A stretch of DNA of 64,000 nucleotides from an uncultured Prevotellaceae bacterium (GCA_946405805.1 CAMJIL010000002.1:1-64000), one strand, 5' to 3'. Shown: positions 1 to 8,705, numbered from the stretch's first letter. Program-made: numbers and translations. The notes: generated by a model from the sequence alone, not told the origin.

Positions 1-15
1 CTTTTGCATAATAAA

Positions 16-45
16 CCCCGAAAGTTTTTTGTCTAACTTTCGGGG
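16..45. terminator. Inverted repeat, possible terminator of a gene left of the window
   Basis: An 11-bp perfect stem (CCCCGAAAGTT at 16-26, AACTTTCGGGG at 35-45) closes an 8-nt loop. Neither side has a long T run, so the direction is uncertain. Positions 46-228 hold a G/C-rich interspersed repeat (78-113) and otherwise no gene that I can support. Confidence 0.45.
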
Positions 46-77
46 TGCATATCACCTGCGCTCCTGCTTCTTTTTAA

Positions 78-113
78 AGAGACCCTCCCCAGCCCTCCAC
101 TTAAAGGGAGGGG
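78..113. repeat. Interspersed GACCCTCCCC-type repeat, copy 1
   Basis: The segment begins GAGACCCTCCCCAGCCCTCC and continues into a near-palindrome around TTAAAGGGAGGG. Two close relatives occur at 10334-10366 and 11281-11314, each at the edge of a gene. The three share order and spacing of the CCCTCCCC block and the CTTAAAGGG block. Confidence 0.75.
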
Positions 114-228
114 GGAATGTTCAAAGATGCGTTTAAGTTATGCAAAATGGAAAATCGCTTTTACATTTTCATGACGTAGCATCTTCGACGAAGTCAATGT
201 TCAATAATAAATAAACTTTCATAACACA

Positions 229-327
229 ATGCACAAAAAAGAAATCCTCAAATACGCTCTTCAGACGGCAATAAACATTCTTGCAGCTATACTTACTGCC
301 ATCGGTGCAACGAGCTGCATAAGGTAA
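229..327 (+). CDS. Smalltalk family small protein (32 aa)
   Basis: A 32-codon ORF encodes a short basic start (MHKKEILKY), a hydrophobic stretch of about 20 residues and a terminal TSCIR. This matches the smalltalk peptides of Bacteroidetes, usually about 30 residues with the pattern ILTAI..TSC, which are typically found just upstream of an N-acetylmuramoyl-L-alanine amidase. Here the amidase gene starts 10 bp downstream, so the pairing is kept. The function of the family is not known to me. The hydrophobic segment suggests the membrane, and the near-terminal Cys could be a lipid or disulfide site, but neither is shown. It is too short for ordinary ORF calling; identification rests on composition and context. 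Confidence 0.75.
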   Translation: MHKKEILKYALQTAINILAAILTAIGATSCIR

Positions 328-337
328 ACGTATTATT

Positions 338-763
338 ATGAAAACATTACTACATTCTTCCGTGCGCCTGTTGGTGGTACACTGCGTTGCTAACAGGTGC
401 AACATACCCTTCAGCACAGAAACGCTTATTGCCTGTGGCAAGAAGAAGTTCGGACAATGCTCATACCATTATTATGTTCGTCGCAATGGTGACATAATAC
501 CACTGCTTCCAGAAACAGTCCGAGGCGTTCATGCACGCAATTACAATCACTGCTCCCTCGGCATAGTCTATGAGGGAGGACTTGACGAGAAAGGGCGTCC
601 TGCTGACACCCGAACAGAGATGCAGAAGGCTTCTCTTTGGTCGCTGCTGAAAGAACTGAAGGCAGAATATCCTAATGCCCGCATCGTAGGACATAACGAA
701 CTGCCAGGTGTAAAGAAAGCCTGCCCCTGTTTCTCCTGTAAAACAGAGTATGCAGATTTGTAA
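338..763 (+). CDS. N-acetylmuramoyl-L-alanine amidase, T7-lysozyme/PGRP type
   Basis: A 141-residue single-domain protein of the amidase_2 fold, which cleaves the amide bond between N-acetylmuramic acid and the L-Ala of peptidoglycan stem peptides. Visible signatures are the first zinc-ligand His in VVHC near residue 15, the YHYYVRRNGDI strand, GVHARNYNHCSLGI, the DTRT motif after EGGLDEKGRPA, GHNELPG with the second His, and the last ligand in ACPCF. The length is normal for the small amidases that follow smalltalk genes in Bacteroidales. No signal peptide is visible, so export would need a holin-like partner or lysis; the neighbouring smalltalk peptide is a candidate only by position. Such pairs are often described as phage-derived, but no other phage gene is present here. 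Confidence 0.88.
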   Translation: MKTLLHSSVRLLVVHCVANRCNIPFSTETLIACGKKKFGQCSYHYYVRRNGDIIPLLPETVRGVHARNYNHCSLGIVYEGGLDEKGRPADTRTEMQKASLWSLLKELKAEYPNARIVGHNELPGVKKACPCFSCKTEYADL

Positions 764-783
764 TTCAAAACGAAAAAAAATAT

Positions 784-816
784 AGCGGAGGCTGCATTAT
801 TGGTGCGGCCTCCGCT
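784..816 (-). terminator. Rho-independent terminator for the decarboxylase gene
   Basis: AGCGGAGGC at 784-792 pairs with GCCTCCGCT at 808-816. Read on the minus strand the stem is followed by TATATTTTTTTT, a classic U tract. It lies about 90 bp past the stop of the minus-strand decarboxylase gene and may also stop the plus-strand amidase transcript, although no T run follows on that side. Confidence 0.75.
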
Positions 817-896
817 TGTGCGGTAAAAGGACTACTGCTGCTTAGGCAGAAAAGACAGTTATTAGTTTTTTCGGTCGAATATAGACATTTATCAAA

Positions 897-924
897 GAGG
901 ATGTGCCTATTCTGGCACATCCTC
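897..924. repeat. Perfect inverted repeat overlapping a stop codon
   Basis: GAGGATGTGCC (897-907) and GGCACATCCTC (914-924) form an 11-bp perfect stem with a 6-nt loop. It overlaps the stop codon of the minus-strand decarboxylase gene. No U tract follows, so it may be an mRNA 3'-end stabilising structure lying before the true terminator. Confidence 0.6.
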
Positions 925-2316
925 ATTGTCATTAAGGTATTTGCTTTGTTTACGAAGGTCAAAGGTATTTTTCTTCACTCTCTTCCTGCTCAGGTCATAG
1001 ACATCGTTGTCTTTCTTTATAACCACCTGCGTGCCGTCAAGTACTTTTCTCGTTTCGCCATTCCTTTGCGAAGAGGCAGCAGCATTCGGAACGCCCGTCG
1101 GCTGTTCTTTTACAAGGTCATCAATAAACATATTTATTTTCTCTGACGATACATGCTGCATCACCACTACATGTGCCAGTTCACCGCCAAAGCGGTCATC
1201 ATAACCCTGTGCCAAGGTGTATTTGCTAACCACACGCGGTGAGGGACGTCGGAAGAATACTGTATTACTGTATTCGTTTACCCAGCACGGCCACCCTATA
1301 GAGTCCAGCTTATGCTTCAGATAATCCCTTTGTGCGAATAGCTTGGCTGCCTGATATGTCCAGCCGTTGAATCCGGTATATTGTATGAGCCACCAGAACT
1401 TCAGGGGGTCCAGCGCATCGCGTGAGCAGTTTATCATACGCATATTGCTGTTCAAATAGGTCACATTATAATCTACCTGCTTCTCATACACATCACGGGT
1501 GCAGATGAACAATCCGCAGGGCGAATCGATGCCGAAGAACTTATGTCCGCTGATGGCGATAGATTCGAAGTGCATCACGTCGCGATTCACCATGTCTCTA
1601 TGTGGCGTGAAGGGCAGATAACCTCCAAAGAGAGCAGCATCCACATGGCGATATATAGCCGGTATCTCAGGATGTGCATCCAGCACGGCATTCAACGCCT
1701 TCTGATCATCAATGGCACCCTTGAATGTCGAACCCATAGCATATACCATCAGCACAGGGCGTGAGGTAACCAATACCTTCTCTAATGAGTCGGGAATCAT
1801 ACGTCCCATCTCGTCGCTCGCCACCAGTCGCATCTCCAGATTCTGCAGGTGTGCCAGACGCATGTTTGAGTAATGCGCCTCATTGCTTACGTAGAGTACC
1901 GGCTCCATCTGTGTCTTATTGCGCAGATAGTTGACACCAAAATATATGCCATGATTGTTGCCGTCAGTTCCGCTGTGCGTCACAAGTCCCCATACGTCGG
2001 TCAGGCTGAAACCGTAGAGCGGTGCAAAAAACTCTATCACCTGACGCTCGAACGTCTGCGTTGACAAAGTGCTGGGGGCATCCGTCATCGGGTCACCTGC
2101 ATTGTTAAGGTTCACAACATCCATACCTGAATCGATATACCATTGGTAAAACTTTGCCAACAACGATTCCTGACTGGCAGGATAGCCTAATGTCGTCTGC
2201 TGTGCCTTTTTCCATACCGGAACCATAGCATCCAACTGCTTATAACCAGATTCCTGTGCCCATGATGATGCAGAAACACACAACAGGGCAACGAACAAAG
2301 CAAATAATTTCTTCAT
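907..2316 (-). CDS. Exported group II PLP-dependent decarboxylase (histidine decarboxylase-like)
   Basis: A 469-residue protein that aligns by motif with pyridoxal-phosphate histidine decarboxylases: GTDGN at 116-120, the ring-stacking His in AHYS (148), HVDAA with the PLP-binding Asp (226), and SGHK with the Schiff-base Lys (259) followed by FFGIDSPCG. These enzymes are normally cytoplasmic. This one begins with a convincing Sec signal peptide (MKKLFALFVALLCVSASSWAQ) with a likely cut after Ala20. The tail near residues 423-449 has the pattern RK..(D/G)G..VVI.KD....Y(D/N).S, close to the C-terminal motif of the DUF4465 protein at 8780-10333, followed by about 20 extra polar residues. The substrate is not certain from sequence: histidine decarboxylase is the closest match, but other amino acids are possible. 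It stands as a single gene with its own terminator. Confidence 0.85.
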   Translation of the reverse strand: MKKLFALFVALLCVSASSWAQESGYKQLDAMVPVWKKAQQTTLGYPASQESLLAKFYQWYIDSGMDVVNLNNAGDPMTDAPSTLSTQTFERQVIEFFAPLYGFSLTDVWGLVTHSGTDGNNHGIYFGVNYLRNKTQMEPVLYVSNEAHYSNMRLAHLQNLEMRLVASDEMGRMIPDSLEKVLVTSRPVLMVYAMGSTFKGAIDDQKALNAVLDAHPEIPAIYRHVDAALFGGYLPFTPHRDMVNRDVMHFESIAISGHKFFGIDSPCGLFICTRDVYEKQVDYNVTYLNSNMRMINCSRDALDPLKFWWLIQYTGFNGWTYQAAKLFAQRDYLKHKLDSIGWPCWVNEYSNTVFFRRPSPRVVSKYTLAQGYDDRFGGELAHVVVMQHVSSEKINMFIDDLVKEQPTGVPNAAASSQRNGETRKVLDGTQVVIKKDNDVYDLSRKRVKKNTFDLRKQSKYLNDNEDVPE

Positions 2317-2408
2317 AGTTTTTTACATTTTACTATAATCCAAATTCTTTCCAACTGAAGGTTTATACTCCTAATTCTTACACCTAAAGGTATAAGCGGC
2401 AGAGCCGA

Positions 2409-3590
2409 TTACCTAACTCCCGACACCATCTGTGCCACCGTATAGGCTGTTGTCCAGGCGGCCTGGAAGTTGAAGCCGCCAGTGATGCCGTCGATGTCGA
2501 GGACTTCGCCTGCGAAATAGAGGTGGGGCACATGACGGCTTTCGAGGGTGGAGAGGTTGATGGCCTTCAGGGACACACCACCACAGGTGACGAACTCGTC
2601 CTTGAAGGGGGCACGGCCTGCTATCTCGAAAACATCGTTCTGCAAGACATTGACAAGGCGGTTGATGTCCTTTTTATTTATCTCTGCCCAACGTATTGTT
2701 GCCTGCTGCTCCAAGGACTTCTGCAACAAGTATGCCCACAGACGCTGCTGCAAACCGAAAGGACAATAGGACGACAGCTGCTTCTGGGCATGAAGTTTCT
2801 GCTGCTCCCCTATCCTACCCCGTATCTCTTCTTCCGACAGTTGCACCCACCGGATGCTGAGGGGAGAGTGGTATTCCCGTTCTGCCAGATGGCGTGCCGC
2901 ATAGCTTGAGAGCCGCAGGATGGCCGGACCGCTCACGCCCCAATGGGTTATCAGCAGGGGTCCGTCGGCGCGCAGTTTTGTTCCGGGCAGCATGGCGGTG
3001 ACATCACTAACAACAAGGCCCTGCAGCGCCTGCAGCTGTTTGTCGGCAACAGAAAAGGAGAACAGCGACGGCACGGGAGCCTCTATCTCATGCCCCAAAG
3101 CGGCCAGCCACTCCAAGCCCTTGCCGCTGGGCGAACCGCCTGTCGTAACGACGACGTTGTCGAAGCCCTCTAACTGCGAGAGCGATGTTATCTTTTCGCC
3201 GGTGCGTATTCTGACGCCATATCTGCGGGCAAGGGAGAGGAAGCAGTCGATGATGGCATGCGAATCCTGTGCCTTCGGAAAGACACACTCGTCATCCTGC
3301 GTCAACAATGGCACGCCGTGGTTTTCAAACCACTCATAGGCATCCCGATGGTCGAAGACATTAAAGAGCCGCTTCATCAGCCGATGACCACGCGGATAGA
3401 CCTGCTGCAGGTCCGTCACATTGGCAAAGGAATTAGTGCAGTTGCAGCGTCCGCCGCCGCTCACCTCAACCTTCGCGAGCACCCGCTGGCTGCGCTCGAA
3501 GATGGTAACATCCATCTCCGGCATCATCTCTTTCAGGTTTACGGCAAGGAAAAATCCAGCCGCCCCACCGCCTATGACTGCTGTCCTCAA
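2409..3590 (-). CDS. BaiN/HI0933 (YhiN) family flavoprotein
   Basis: A 393-residue FAD protein. The N terminus has the Rossmann dinucleotide motif GGGAAG, followed by the family motif SGGGRCNCTN near residues 44-53 that places it in the HI0933/YhiN/BaiN group. Near the C terminus GEVLDIDGITGGFNFQAAW binds FAD. Members are putative NAD(P)/FAD oxidoreductases; one relative (BaiN) has been linked to bile-acid reduction, but most have no proven substrate and none can be assigned here. It lies 2 bp after the preceding minus-strand gene (3593-4384), so the two are very likely cotranscribed. Confidence 0.88.
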   Translation of the reverse strand: MRTAVIGGGAAGFFLAVNLKEMMPEMDVTIFERSQRVLAKVEVSGGGRCNCTNSFANVTDLQQVYPRGHRLMKRLFNVFDHRDAYEWFENHGVPLLTQDDECVFPKAQDSHAIIDCFLSLARRYGVRIRTGEKITSLSQLEGFDNVVVTTGGSPSGKGLEWLAALGHEIEAPVPSLFSFSVADKQLQALQGLVVSDVTAMLPGTKLRADGPLLITHWGVSGPAILRLSSYAARHLAEREYHSPLSIRWVQLSEEEIRGRIGEQQKLHAQKQLSSYCPFGLQQRLWAYLLQKSLEQQATIRWAEINKKDINRLVNVLQNDVFEIAGRAPFKDEFVTCGGVSLKAINLSTLESRHVPHLYFAGEVLDIDGITGGFNFQAAWTTAYTVAQMVSGVR

Positions 3591-3592
3591 GT

Positions 3593-4384
3593 TTAGTTCT
3601 TCTTCATGTGAGCCACAACCTTTGCCAGTAAGGTTGAGACATCGTTGGCCAAGGATAGGTTGGTCTTCCTATAACTTTCATAGAATGGTTCTTTCTCGAT
3701 AGAGTTAAGCACCTGCAGGTCATGCAAATCCACCTTTCCAACCATATACATCATCAGCAGCGGAGTCGTATTTCTCTCCATGAAAGAGAGGACACCGTTT
3801 ATCGTTTTTGTCACCCTTTCCTTCTGCTCTTCCGGAAGTTTTGAATTTGCAAGAGCATTATCTGCGACAACACTTTTTGCAGCCTCAATGGAGGCCTTGA
3901 AATTCTCACGGGCAAAATTAACATCCATCCAATGGAGTATTTCCTTCTTCAGCTCCGGGTCACAATCAGGCTCCTGCAGGTCTTCGGGTGTTCCACCCAT
4001 AATGAGAGTCATCATCTGGGGGAACAGTTTCTGCTTAAACTCCTCCCCCTGACTTGAAGCAACGGCAGAAAGGACTTTCTTCTGAATAGCTAGCTCTTCC
4101 GGTTGCAGGAAGAAAGAGACCATGTCACTGAAGTCCTTCTCGGGCATATTCTTACGATAATGGTCTGCAATCCATTCCACAGCCTCATTCTCAAACTGGG
4201 ATTTGAAGTATTCGACATCAACATTTGGAGTTTGAGACAACTGCTCAAACATCTTCGTATTGAAAGACGAGATTGCCTCATTGTCCATGAGTTTCGTTAT
4301 TCCGTCGGTATAGTTGTCGGCACTGACGGTTGTGAGCTGCATAAAGAGAGCTGCAATGAATGACAGAATGACTCTTTTTTTCAT
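3593..4384 (-). CDS. Secreted DUF2059-like protein
   Basis: A 263-residue protein with a Sec signal peptide (cleavage probably at VSA-DN, residues 20-22) and an otherwise helical, acidic body. The stretch WIADHYRKNMPEKDF followed by SDMVSFFLQPE resembles the core of DUF2059, in which a peptide-like helix pair is followed by a motif of the form F..P.G. A second helical half follows with no motif I recognise. No lipobox Cys is present, so a periplasmic location is expected. Its role is unknown. It has its own promoter (4415-4422) and appears to form an operon with the flavoprotein gene downstream. Confidence 0.6.
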   Translation of the reverse strand: MKKRVILSFIAALFMQLTTVSADNYTDGITKLMDNEAISSFNTKMFEQLSQTPNVDVEYFKSQFENEAVEWIADHYRKNMPEKDFSDMVSFFLQPEELAIQKKVLSAVASSQGEEFKQKLFPQMMTLIMGGTPEDLQEPDCDPELKKEILHWMDVNFARENFKASIEAAKSVVADNALANSKLPEEQKERVTKTINGVLSFMERNTTPLLMMYMVGKVDLHDLQVLNSIEKEPFYESYRKTNLSLANDVSTLLAKVVAHMKKN

Positions 4385-4414
4385 ATCTTTAAAGGGTTTG
4401 AATTTTCAACGGTG

Positions 4415-4422
4415 CAAAGGTA
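4415..4422 (-). promoter_or_regulatory. Bacteroidetes -7 element for the DUF2059-like gene
   Basis: The minus strand reads TACCTTTG, matching TAnnTTTG. The predicted start of transcription is near 4408, about 24 nt before the ATG at 4384. Confidence 0.65.
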
Positions 4423-4430
4423 CGAAAAAA

Positions 4431-4470
4431 TAATACATAATTCATAATTCATAATTCATAATGCATAATT
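4431..4470. repeat. 7-bp tandem array (unit ATAATTC)
   Basis: Near-identical units ATAATTC, ATAATTC, ATAATTC, ATAATGC follow in perfect 7-bp register between two divergent promoters. It is one of about twenty period-7 arrays in the window. Confidence 0.8.
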
Positions 4471-4514
4471 AAGAGGTAAGAAGTAAGGGGGTAAAGAAAT
4501 TTTCTGCTGCATTT

Positions 4515-4546
4515 TTTGGTACTTTCATCTCTTTTTTGTACTTTTG
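4515..4546 (+). promoter_or_regulatory. Promoter of the cobalamin riboswitch-btu operon
   Basis: TTTG at 4515-4518, a 20-bp spacer and TACTTTTG at 4539-4546 match the Bacteroidetes consensus. Transcription would start near 4553, at the 5' edge of the riboswitch. Confidence 0.7.
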
Positions 4547-4553
4547 CAGCCGC

Positions 4554-4695
4554 AAACGCGATTGGGTAAATGGGAATCAGGTGAGAGACCTGAGCTGTTC
4601 CTGCAGCTGTAAGCCCTTTTTTCCTGTTACAAACAAGCCACTGACCACTTGTCGGGAAGGCGTAACAGAGAGGGTAAGCCAGAAGACCGACCTTC
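4554..4695 (+). ncRNA. Cobalamin (AdoCbl) riboswitch
   Basis: The leader contains the hallmark segments in order: GGGAATCAGGTG at 4572-4583, the CCTGAGCTGTTCC region with GCAGCTGTAAGCCC, the B12 box GCCACTG at 4637-4643, then GTCGGGAAGGCG and GGTAAGCCAGAAGACC. It ends about 40 nt before the btuB ATG, which suits control of translation start by masking of the initiation region; no clear terminator stem separates it from the gene. It controls the B12 uptake operon that follows. Together with the promoter region it accounts for the gene-free stretch 4385-4735. Confidence 0.93.
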
Positions 4696-4735
4696 TTGCG
4701 AATACGATATCACTCCCAGGATTTGGAGTCGGATA

Positions 4736-6748
4736 ATGAAGCATATAATATATAATAAGGTGTATGTCATGCTTTCGTGCATGATGTGTTGGTGTATTTT
4801 CGCATCAGCACAGAAACAGCATACCCTTGACAATATAGAAATTGTTTCACGTCATACCTTCTCTGATATCATACCCACCCAAACACTAAAAGGCAAAGAA
4901 CTGGAAAAACTCAATGCCTTGAGTGTTGCCGACGCCTTACGCTATTTCTCTGGTCTTCAGATAAAAGACTATGGCGGCGTCGGTGGCCTCAAGACTGTAA
5001 ACATCCGCTCTATGGGCAGCCAGCATTTAGGTGTATATTATGACGGCATACAGCTGGGCAATGCACAGAACGGACAGATAGACCTGGGACAGTTTGCCCT
5101 TGATAACGTGGAGGAGATTTCCCTGTATAACGGCCAGAAGTCGTCCCTGATGCAGACGGCCTCTGACTACGGCAATGCCGGCAATGTGTATATCCGCACC
5201 CGAATGCCTAAATTCGTCGGTGATGAACGGACGCATTTTCGTGGGAAGGTGAAGTACGGTTCCTCAAACATGCTGCAGCTGGCGGCCCTGCTGGAACAGA
5301 AGTTCTCGGACAAAGTATCAGCATCCTTCAATCTTGGTACGCTGACCTCCGACGGCAAGTATAAGTTCCGCTATTCCCGCAAGAACAGCGACGGCACAAC
5401 AGCCTACGACACCACCGCCATCCGCCAGAACGGTGATGTGCAGACCATACGCCTCGAAGGAAACCTCAACGGCCTCATCGAACGCGGCTCATGGTATTTC
5501 AAGGCTTACACCTACCAGTCAAACCGCGGCATTCCGGGGGCTATCGTCAACAATGTATGGAAGAGGGCAGAACGTCAGGTGGACAGCAACACCTTCTTCC
5601 AAGGATCTTACCAAAAGGACCCTGCCGACTGGTATTCTTTCCGCGTGATGGGAAAGTATGCCAACTACTATACCCACTACCAGAATCCCGACACCACGAC
5701 GATGATGGTCGATAACAAATACCGTCAGCAGGAAGCCTACGTCAGCACCTCACATGCCTTTGAGATACTCCCCTGGTGGAGCGCCAGCATTGCATACGAC
5801 GTGAGATGGTCGAAGCTGACCAGCGACATGTACACCTGTCCTGAGCCTTACCGCTGGACCCACATGGTGGCCATCGCATCAGCGGTGTCTTTCAAGAAAT
5901 TCTCCGCACAGGCTTCCCTCCTTTATAATAATACGCGCGATAAGGGCGAGTCATCCGCAGCAGGTACTACCCCCGTGGGAGCCGACATGAAGATTTCACG
6001 CTTCACCCCTGCCCTCTTCATGAACTGGTATCCTTTCCGCACGAGGGACTTCTCTGTACGCGGTTTCGTGAAGAACAATTTCCGCATGCCGACCTTCAAC
6101 GACCTTTACTATGCCGAGGTGGGCAACAGCAACCTCAAACCCGAGAAGGCGACGCAGTATGACCTCGGTGCGACATATACGGCAAAGATATGCAAGACGG
6201 GCCTCATCACCCTGAAGGCTGACGGCTATTATAATGTTGTCCGCGACAAGATTATCGCCTACCCGAAAGGACAGCAGTTCCGCTGGACGATGCTCAACCT
6301 TGGCAAGGTGCATATCACGGGCGTTGACTTCGAGGCCCACGGCCAGATGCAGATCAGCAAGGTTAAGGCGGGTCTGCGTCTGCAATACACCTACCAGCGT
6401 GCAGTTGATGTGACCGACGAGAACGACTCTTACTACAAACACCAGATTCCGTATATCCCAAAGCATAGCGGTTCTGCCATTGCCGACATAGAATGGAAGG
6501 CTCTCTCCTTCGTCTATTCCTTTATATATACCGGCAAACGCTACAACCAGCAGGAAAACATAGAACGTAACTACATGGAGCCGTGGTACACCTCCGACTG
6601 CTCCATATCATATAGCATGCCTGTGAAGAAGACCATCCTGAAGGCCACTTTTGAGGTCAACAACATCTTCTCGCAGGACTATGACGTAATATTAAACTAT
6701 CCAATGCCAAAACGTAATTATGCAATCAGTCTTTCAATACAGTTATAA
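4736..6748 (+). CDS. btuB: TonB-dependent cobalamin receptor BtuB
   Basis: A 670-residue outer-membrane receptor. After a signal peptide ending in FASAQ comes the plug domain (about residues 30-150), with LSVADALRYFSGLQIKDYG and VNIRSMGSQHLGVYYDG, then a beta-barrel ending in LNYPMPKRNYAISLSIQL with a C-terminal aromatic/hydrophobic strand. There is no N-terminal carboxypeptidase-like or STN domain, unlike SusC-type receptors, which fits a micronutrient receptor. The ATG at 4736 is preferred over an in-frame upstream start at 4649 because the upstream part overlaps the riboswitch and would place 29 polar residues before the signal peptide. It takes up cobalamin or related corrinoids using TonB energy and works with the surface proteins encoded next. 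Confidence 0.9.
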   Translation: MKHIIYNKVYVMLSCMMCWCIFASAQKQHTLDNIEIVSRHTFSDIIPTQTLKGKELEKLNALSVADALRYFSGLQIKDYGGVGGLKTVNIRSMGSQHLGVYYDGIQLGNAQNGQIDLGQFALDNVEEISLYNGQKSSLMQTASDYGNAGNVYIRTRMPKFVGDERTHFRGKVKYGSSNMLQLAALLEQKFSDKVSASFNLGTLTSDGKYKFRYSRKNSDGTTAYDTTAIRQNGDVQTIRLEGNLNGLIERGSWYFKAYTYQSNRGIPGAIVNNVWKRAERQVDSNTFFQGSYQKDPADWYSFRVMGKYANYYTHYQNPDTTTMMVDNKYRQQEAYVSTSHAFEILPWWSASIAYDVRWSKLTSDMYTCPEPYRWTHMVAIASAVSFKKFSAQASLLYNNTRDKGESSAAGTTPVGADMKISRFTPALFMNWYPFRTRDFSVRGFVKNNFRMPTFNDLYYAEVGNSNLKPEKATQYDLGATYTAKICKTGLITLKADGYYNVVRDKIIAYPKGQQFRWTMLNLGKVHITGVDFEAHGQMQISKVKAGLRLQYTYQRAVDVTDENDSYYKHQIPYIPKHSGSAIADIEWKALSFVYSFIYTGKRYNQQENIERNYMEPWYTSDCSISYSMPVKKTILKATFEVNNIFSQDYDVILNYPMPKRNYAISLSIQL

Positions 6749-8702
6749 GGTATTCCTTATCATGTCGGCATTCGCGCTGACTCTTTCCTCTTGTCGCAGT
6801 GATGATGCAACATCCTCTTCATCGGACGTTCCTCAGAAACCTTCCACCGGCGACGGCTTTATGTATGTGCTCTGCGAAGGCAACATGGGGTCTAACAAGT
6901 GTCAGCTTGATCTCCTCAATACCGCCTCCTTTGAATATACGCAGAATATCTACCCTATCGCGAACCCATCCGTTGTGAAGGAACTGGGCGATGTGGGCAA
7001 CGACATAAAGATTTACGGTTCAAAGCTGTGGATTGTCGTCAACTGCTCCAACAAGGTTGAGGTGTGCGACGCCAGGACATGTGTCCGCAAGGGACAGATG
7101 AACATTCCGAACTGCCGCTATTTAGCATTCGACGGTGGCTATGCATATGTCTCCTCCTACGTCGGACCGGTTCAGATTGATGCCAACGCCCAGATTGGCA
7201 GGGTGTATAAGGTTGATACCCTGACATTGGAGATAGTCGGCCAGGTAGAGGTCGGCTATCAGCCGGAAGAGCTGGCCGTTGTCGGTAACAAGTTGTATGT
7301 AGCCAATTCCGGCGGCTACCTTGTGCCAAACTACGACAAGACTGTCAGCATCATAAATCTCGATACCTTCACGGAAGAGAAGAAAGTTGACGTTGCCATC
7401 AACCTCCACCGTCTGCAGGCCGACAAATACGGTCAGGTATGGGTCAGCTCACGCGGTGACTACAGCACTACCCCGTCACGCCTCTACTGGATGAAGGATG
7501 GCATTGTCGGCGGTTCCATCGATGTTCCAGTGTCTTCTATGTGCATCGTGGGCGACTCGCTGTACTATATCGGCACTGCATGGAGCAACCAGACGCAGAA
7601 GAACACCGTAAAGATGGGACTTGTCAATGTCCGCACCCATGAGGAGATACAGACCAACCTCTTCAACAGCAGCGAGGCACGCTCTATGACATTGCCATAC
7701 GGCATCATAGTACATCCGGAGGCGAAAGACTTCTACCTCATGGATGCCAAGAACTATGTCTCAAGCGGTAGTCTGCTCCACTTCTTTGCAGATGGTACTT
7801 TCGACAGGAAATGGACTACGGGCGATATTCCTTCAAGGGCTGTCTTCGTAAGGAGTTCTTCGCTCGACCCACATAACTACGTTCCCCGCACCGGTGGCAC
7901 ATCGGCTTTCATCTTTGCCGTTGACGAATACGTTCCTGCTCCCGGACAGTTTGTGAACACCATGCCGCAGTATGAGGACGGCGACGATGCTGCCGCTATG
8001 GCCAAGAAGTGTACCAATCTCCTTGCCAACAACAATGGCGGCGTTGTGACATTGGGCGGCTACGGCGGTTATATCACCTTCCACTTCGACCATTCCGTAA
8101 AGAATGTTCCCGGGGAGTATGACCTTCTCATCAACGGCAATGCCAATGCCAGCAGTGCTGAAGCGGGTATCGTCATGGTGTCACAGGATACGAACAACAA
8201 CGGCCTGCCCGATGACGAATGGTACGAGTTGTCCGGTTCTGCCGATGTCGATAGTGTCGGAAAGGTTATCTACGGTTATCAGTGTACATACACCTATACC
8301 CCCATGAGCAACATTCCATGGAGCGACAACATGAACAACAGCGGCACCGTTGACCGCAACACATTCCATGCTCAGGAGTATTTCCCATTGTGGCTTAAAA
8401 ACAAGGGAACACTGACATTCTTCGGCACACGTCTGCCAAATAATGCCCACGACACATCAGGAAGCGGAACATATTGGGTTCTCGACGCCCTGCGCTATGG
8501 TTATGCCGACAACAAACCAAACACCGACATCGAAGCGAACTCCTTCAAGATTGACTGGGCAGTAGATCCCGTAACACGCACTCCTGTGTCACTGCAATAT
8601 GTTGATTTCGTCCGTGTCTATACCGCCCTCAACCAGAAGGCCGGCTGGCTCGGAGAAACATCAACGGAGATTTCCGGAGCAAAAGATTTGCATCAAGAAT
8701 AA
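6720..8702 (+). CDS. BtuG-like beta-propeller surface lipoprotein with extra C-terminal domain
   Basis: A 660-residue lipoprotein (lipobox LTLSSC, Cys25, followed by an acidic SDD that suits surface export in Bacteroidetes). Residues about 45-400 form YncE/DUF5074-like propeller repeats such as VEVGYQPEELAVVGNKLYVANSG. BtuG proteins of Bacteroides use this fold to bind B12 with very high affinity and pass it to BtuB. The last 250 residues are a separate domain (DTNNNGLPDDEWYELSG, GTYWVLDALRYGYA) of the type found in other cell-surface proteins of the phylum, probably a beta-sandwich. The gene overlaps btuB by 29 bp, so they are translationally linked. A start at 6762 is possible but leaves a very short signal peptide. 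Confidence 0.82.
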   Translation: MQSVFQYSYKVFLIMSAFALTLSSCRSDDATSSSSDVPQKPSTGDGFMYVLCEGNMGSNKCQLDLLNTASFEYTQNIYPIANPSVVKELGDVGNDIKIYGSKLWIVVNCSNKVEVCDARTCVRKGQMNIPNCRYLAFDGGYAYVSSYVGPVQIDANAQIGRVYKVDTLTLEIVGQVEVGYQPEELAVVGNKLYVANSGGYLVPNYDKTVSIINLDTFTEEKKVDVAINLHRLQADKYGQVWVSSRGDYSTTPSRLYWMKDGIVGGSIDVPVSSMCIVGDSLYYIGTAWSNQTQKNTVKMGLVNVRTHEEIQTNLFNSSEARSMTLPYGIIVHPEAKDFYLMDAKNYVSSGSLLHFFADGTFDRKWTTGDIPSRAVFVRSSSLDPHNYVPRTGGTSAFIFAVDEYVPAPGQFVNTMPQYEDGDDAAAMAKKCTNLLANNNGGVVTLGGYGGYITFHFDHSVKNVPGEYDLLINGNANASSAEAGIVMVSQDTNNNGLPDDEWYELSGSADVDSVGKVIYGYQCTYTYTPMSNIPWSDNMNNSGTVDRNTFHAQEYFPLWLKNKGTLTFFGTRLPNNAHDTSGSGTYWVLDALRYGYADNKPNTDIEANSFKIDWAVDPVTRTPVSLQYVDFVRVYTALNQKAGWLGETSTEISGAKDLHQE

Positions 8703-8705
8703 ATC

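Noticed and set aside
229..763. Remnant prophage at the left edge
   Set aside because: Only the smalltalk/amidase pair is present; no structural, replication or integrase gene, and this pair is usual as a standalone unit in the phylum.
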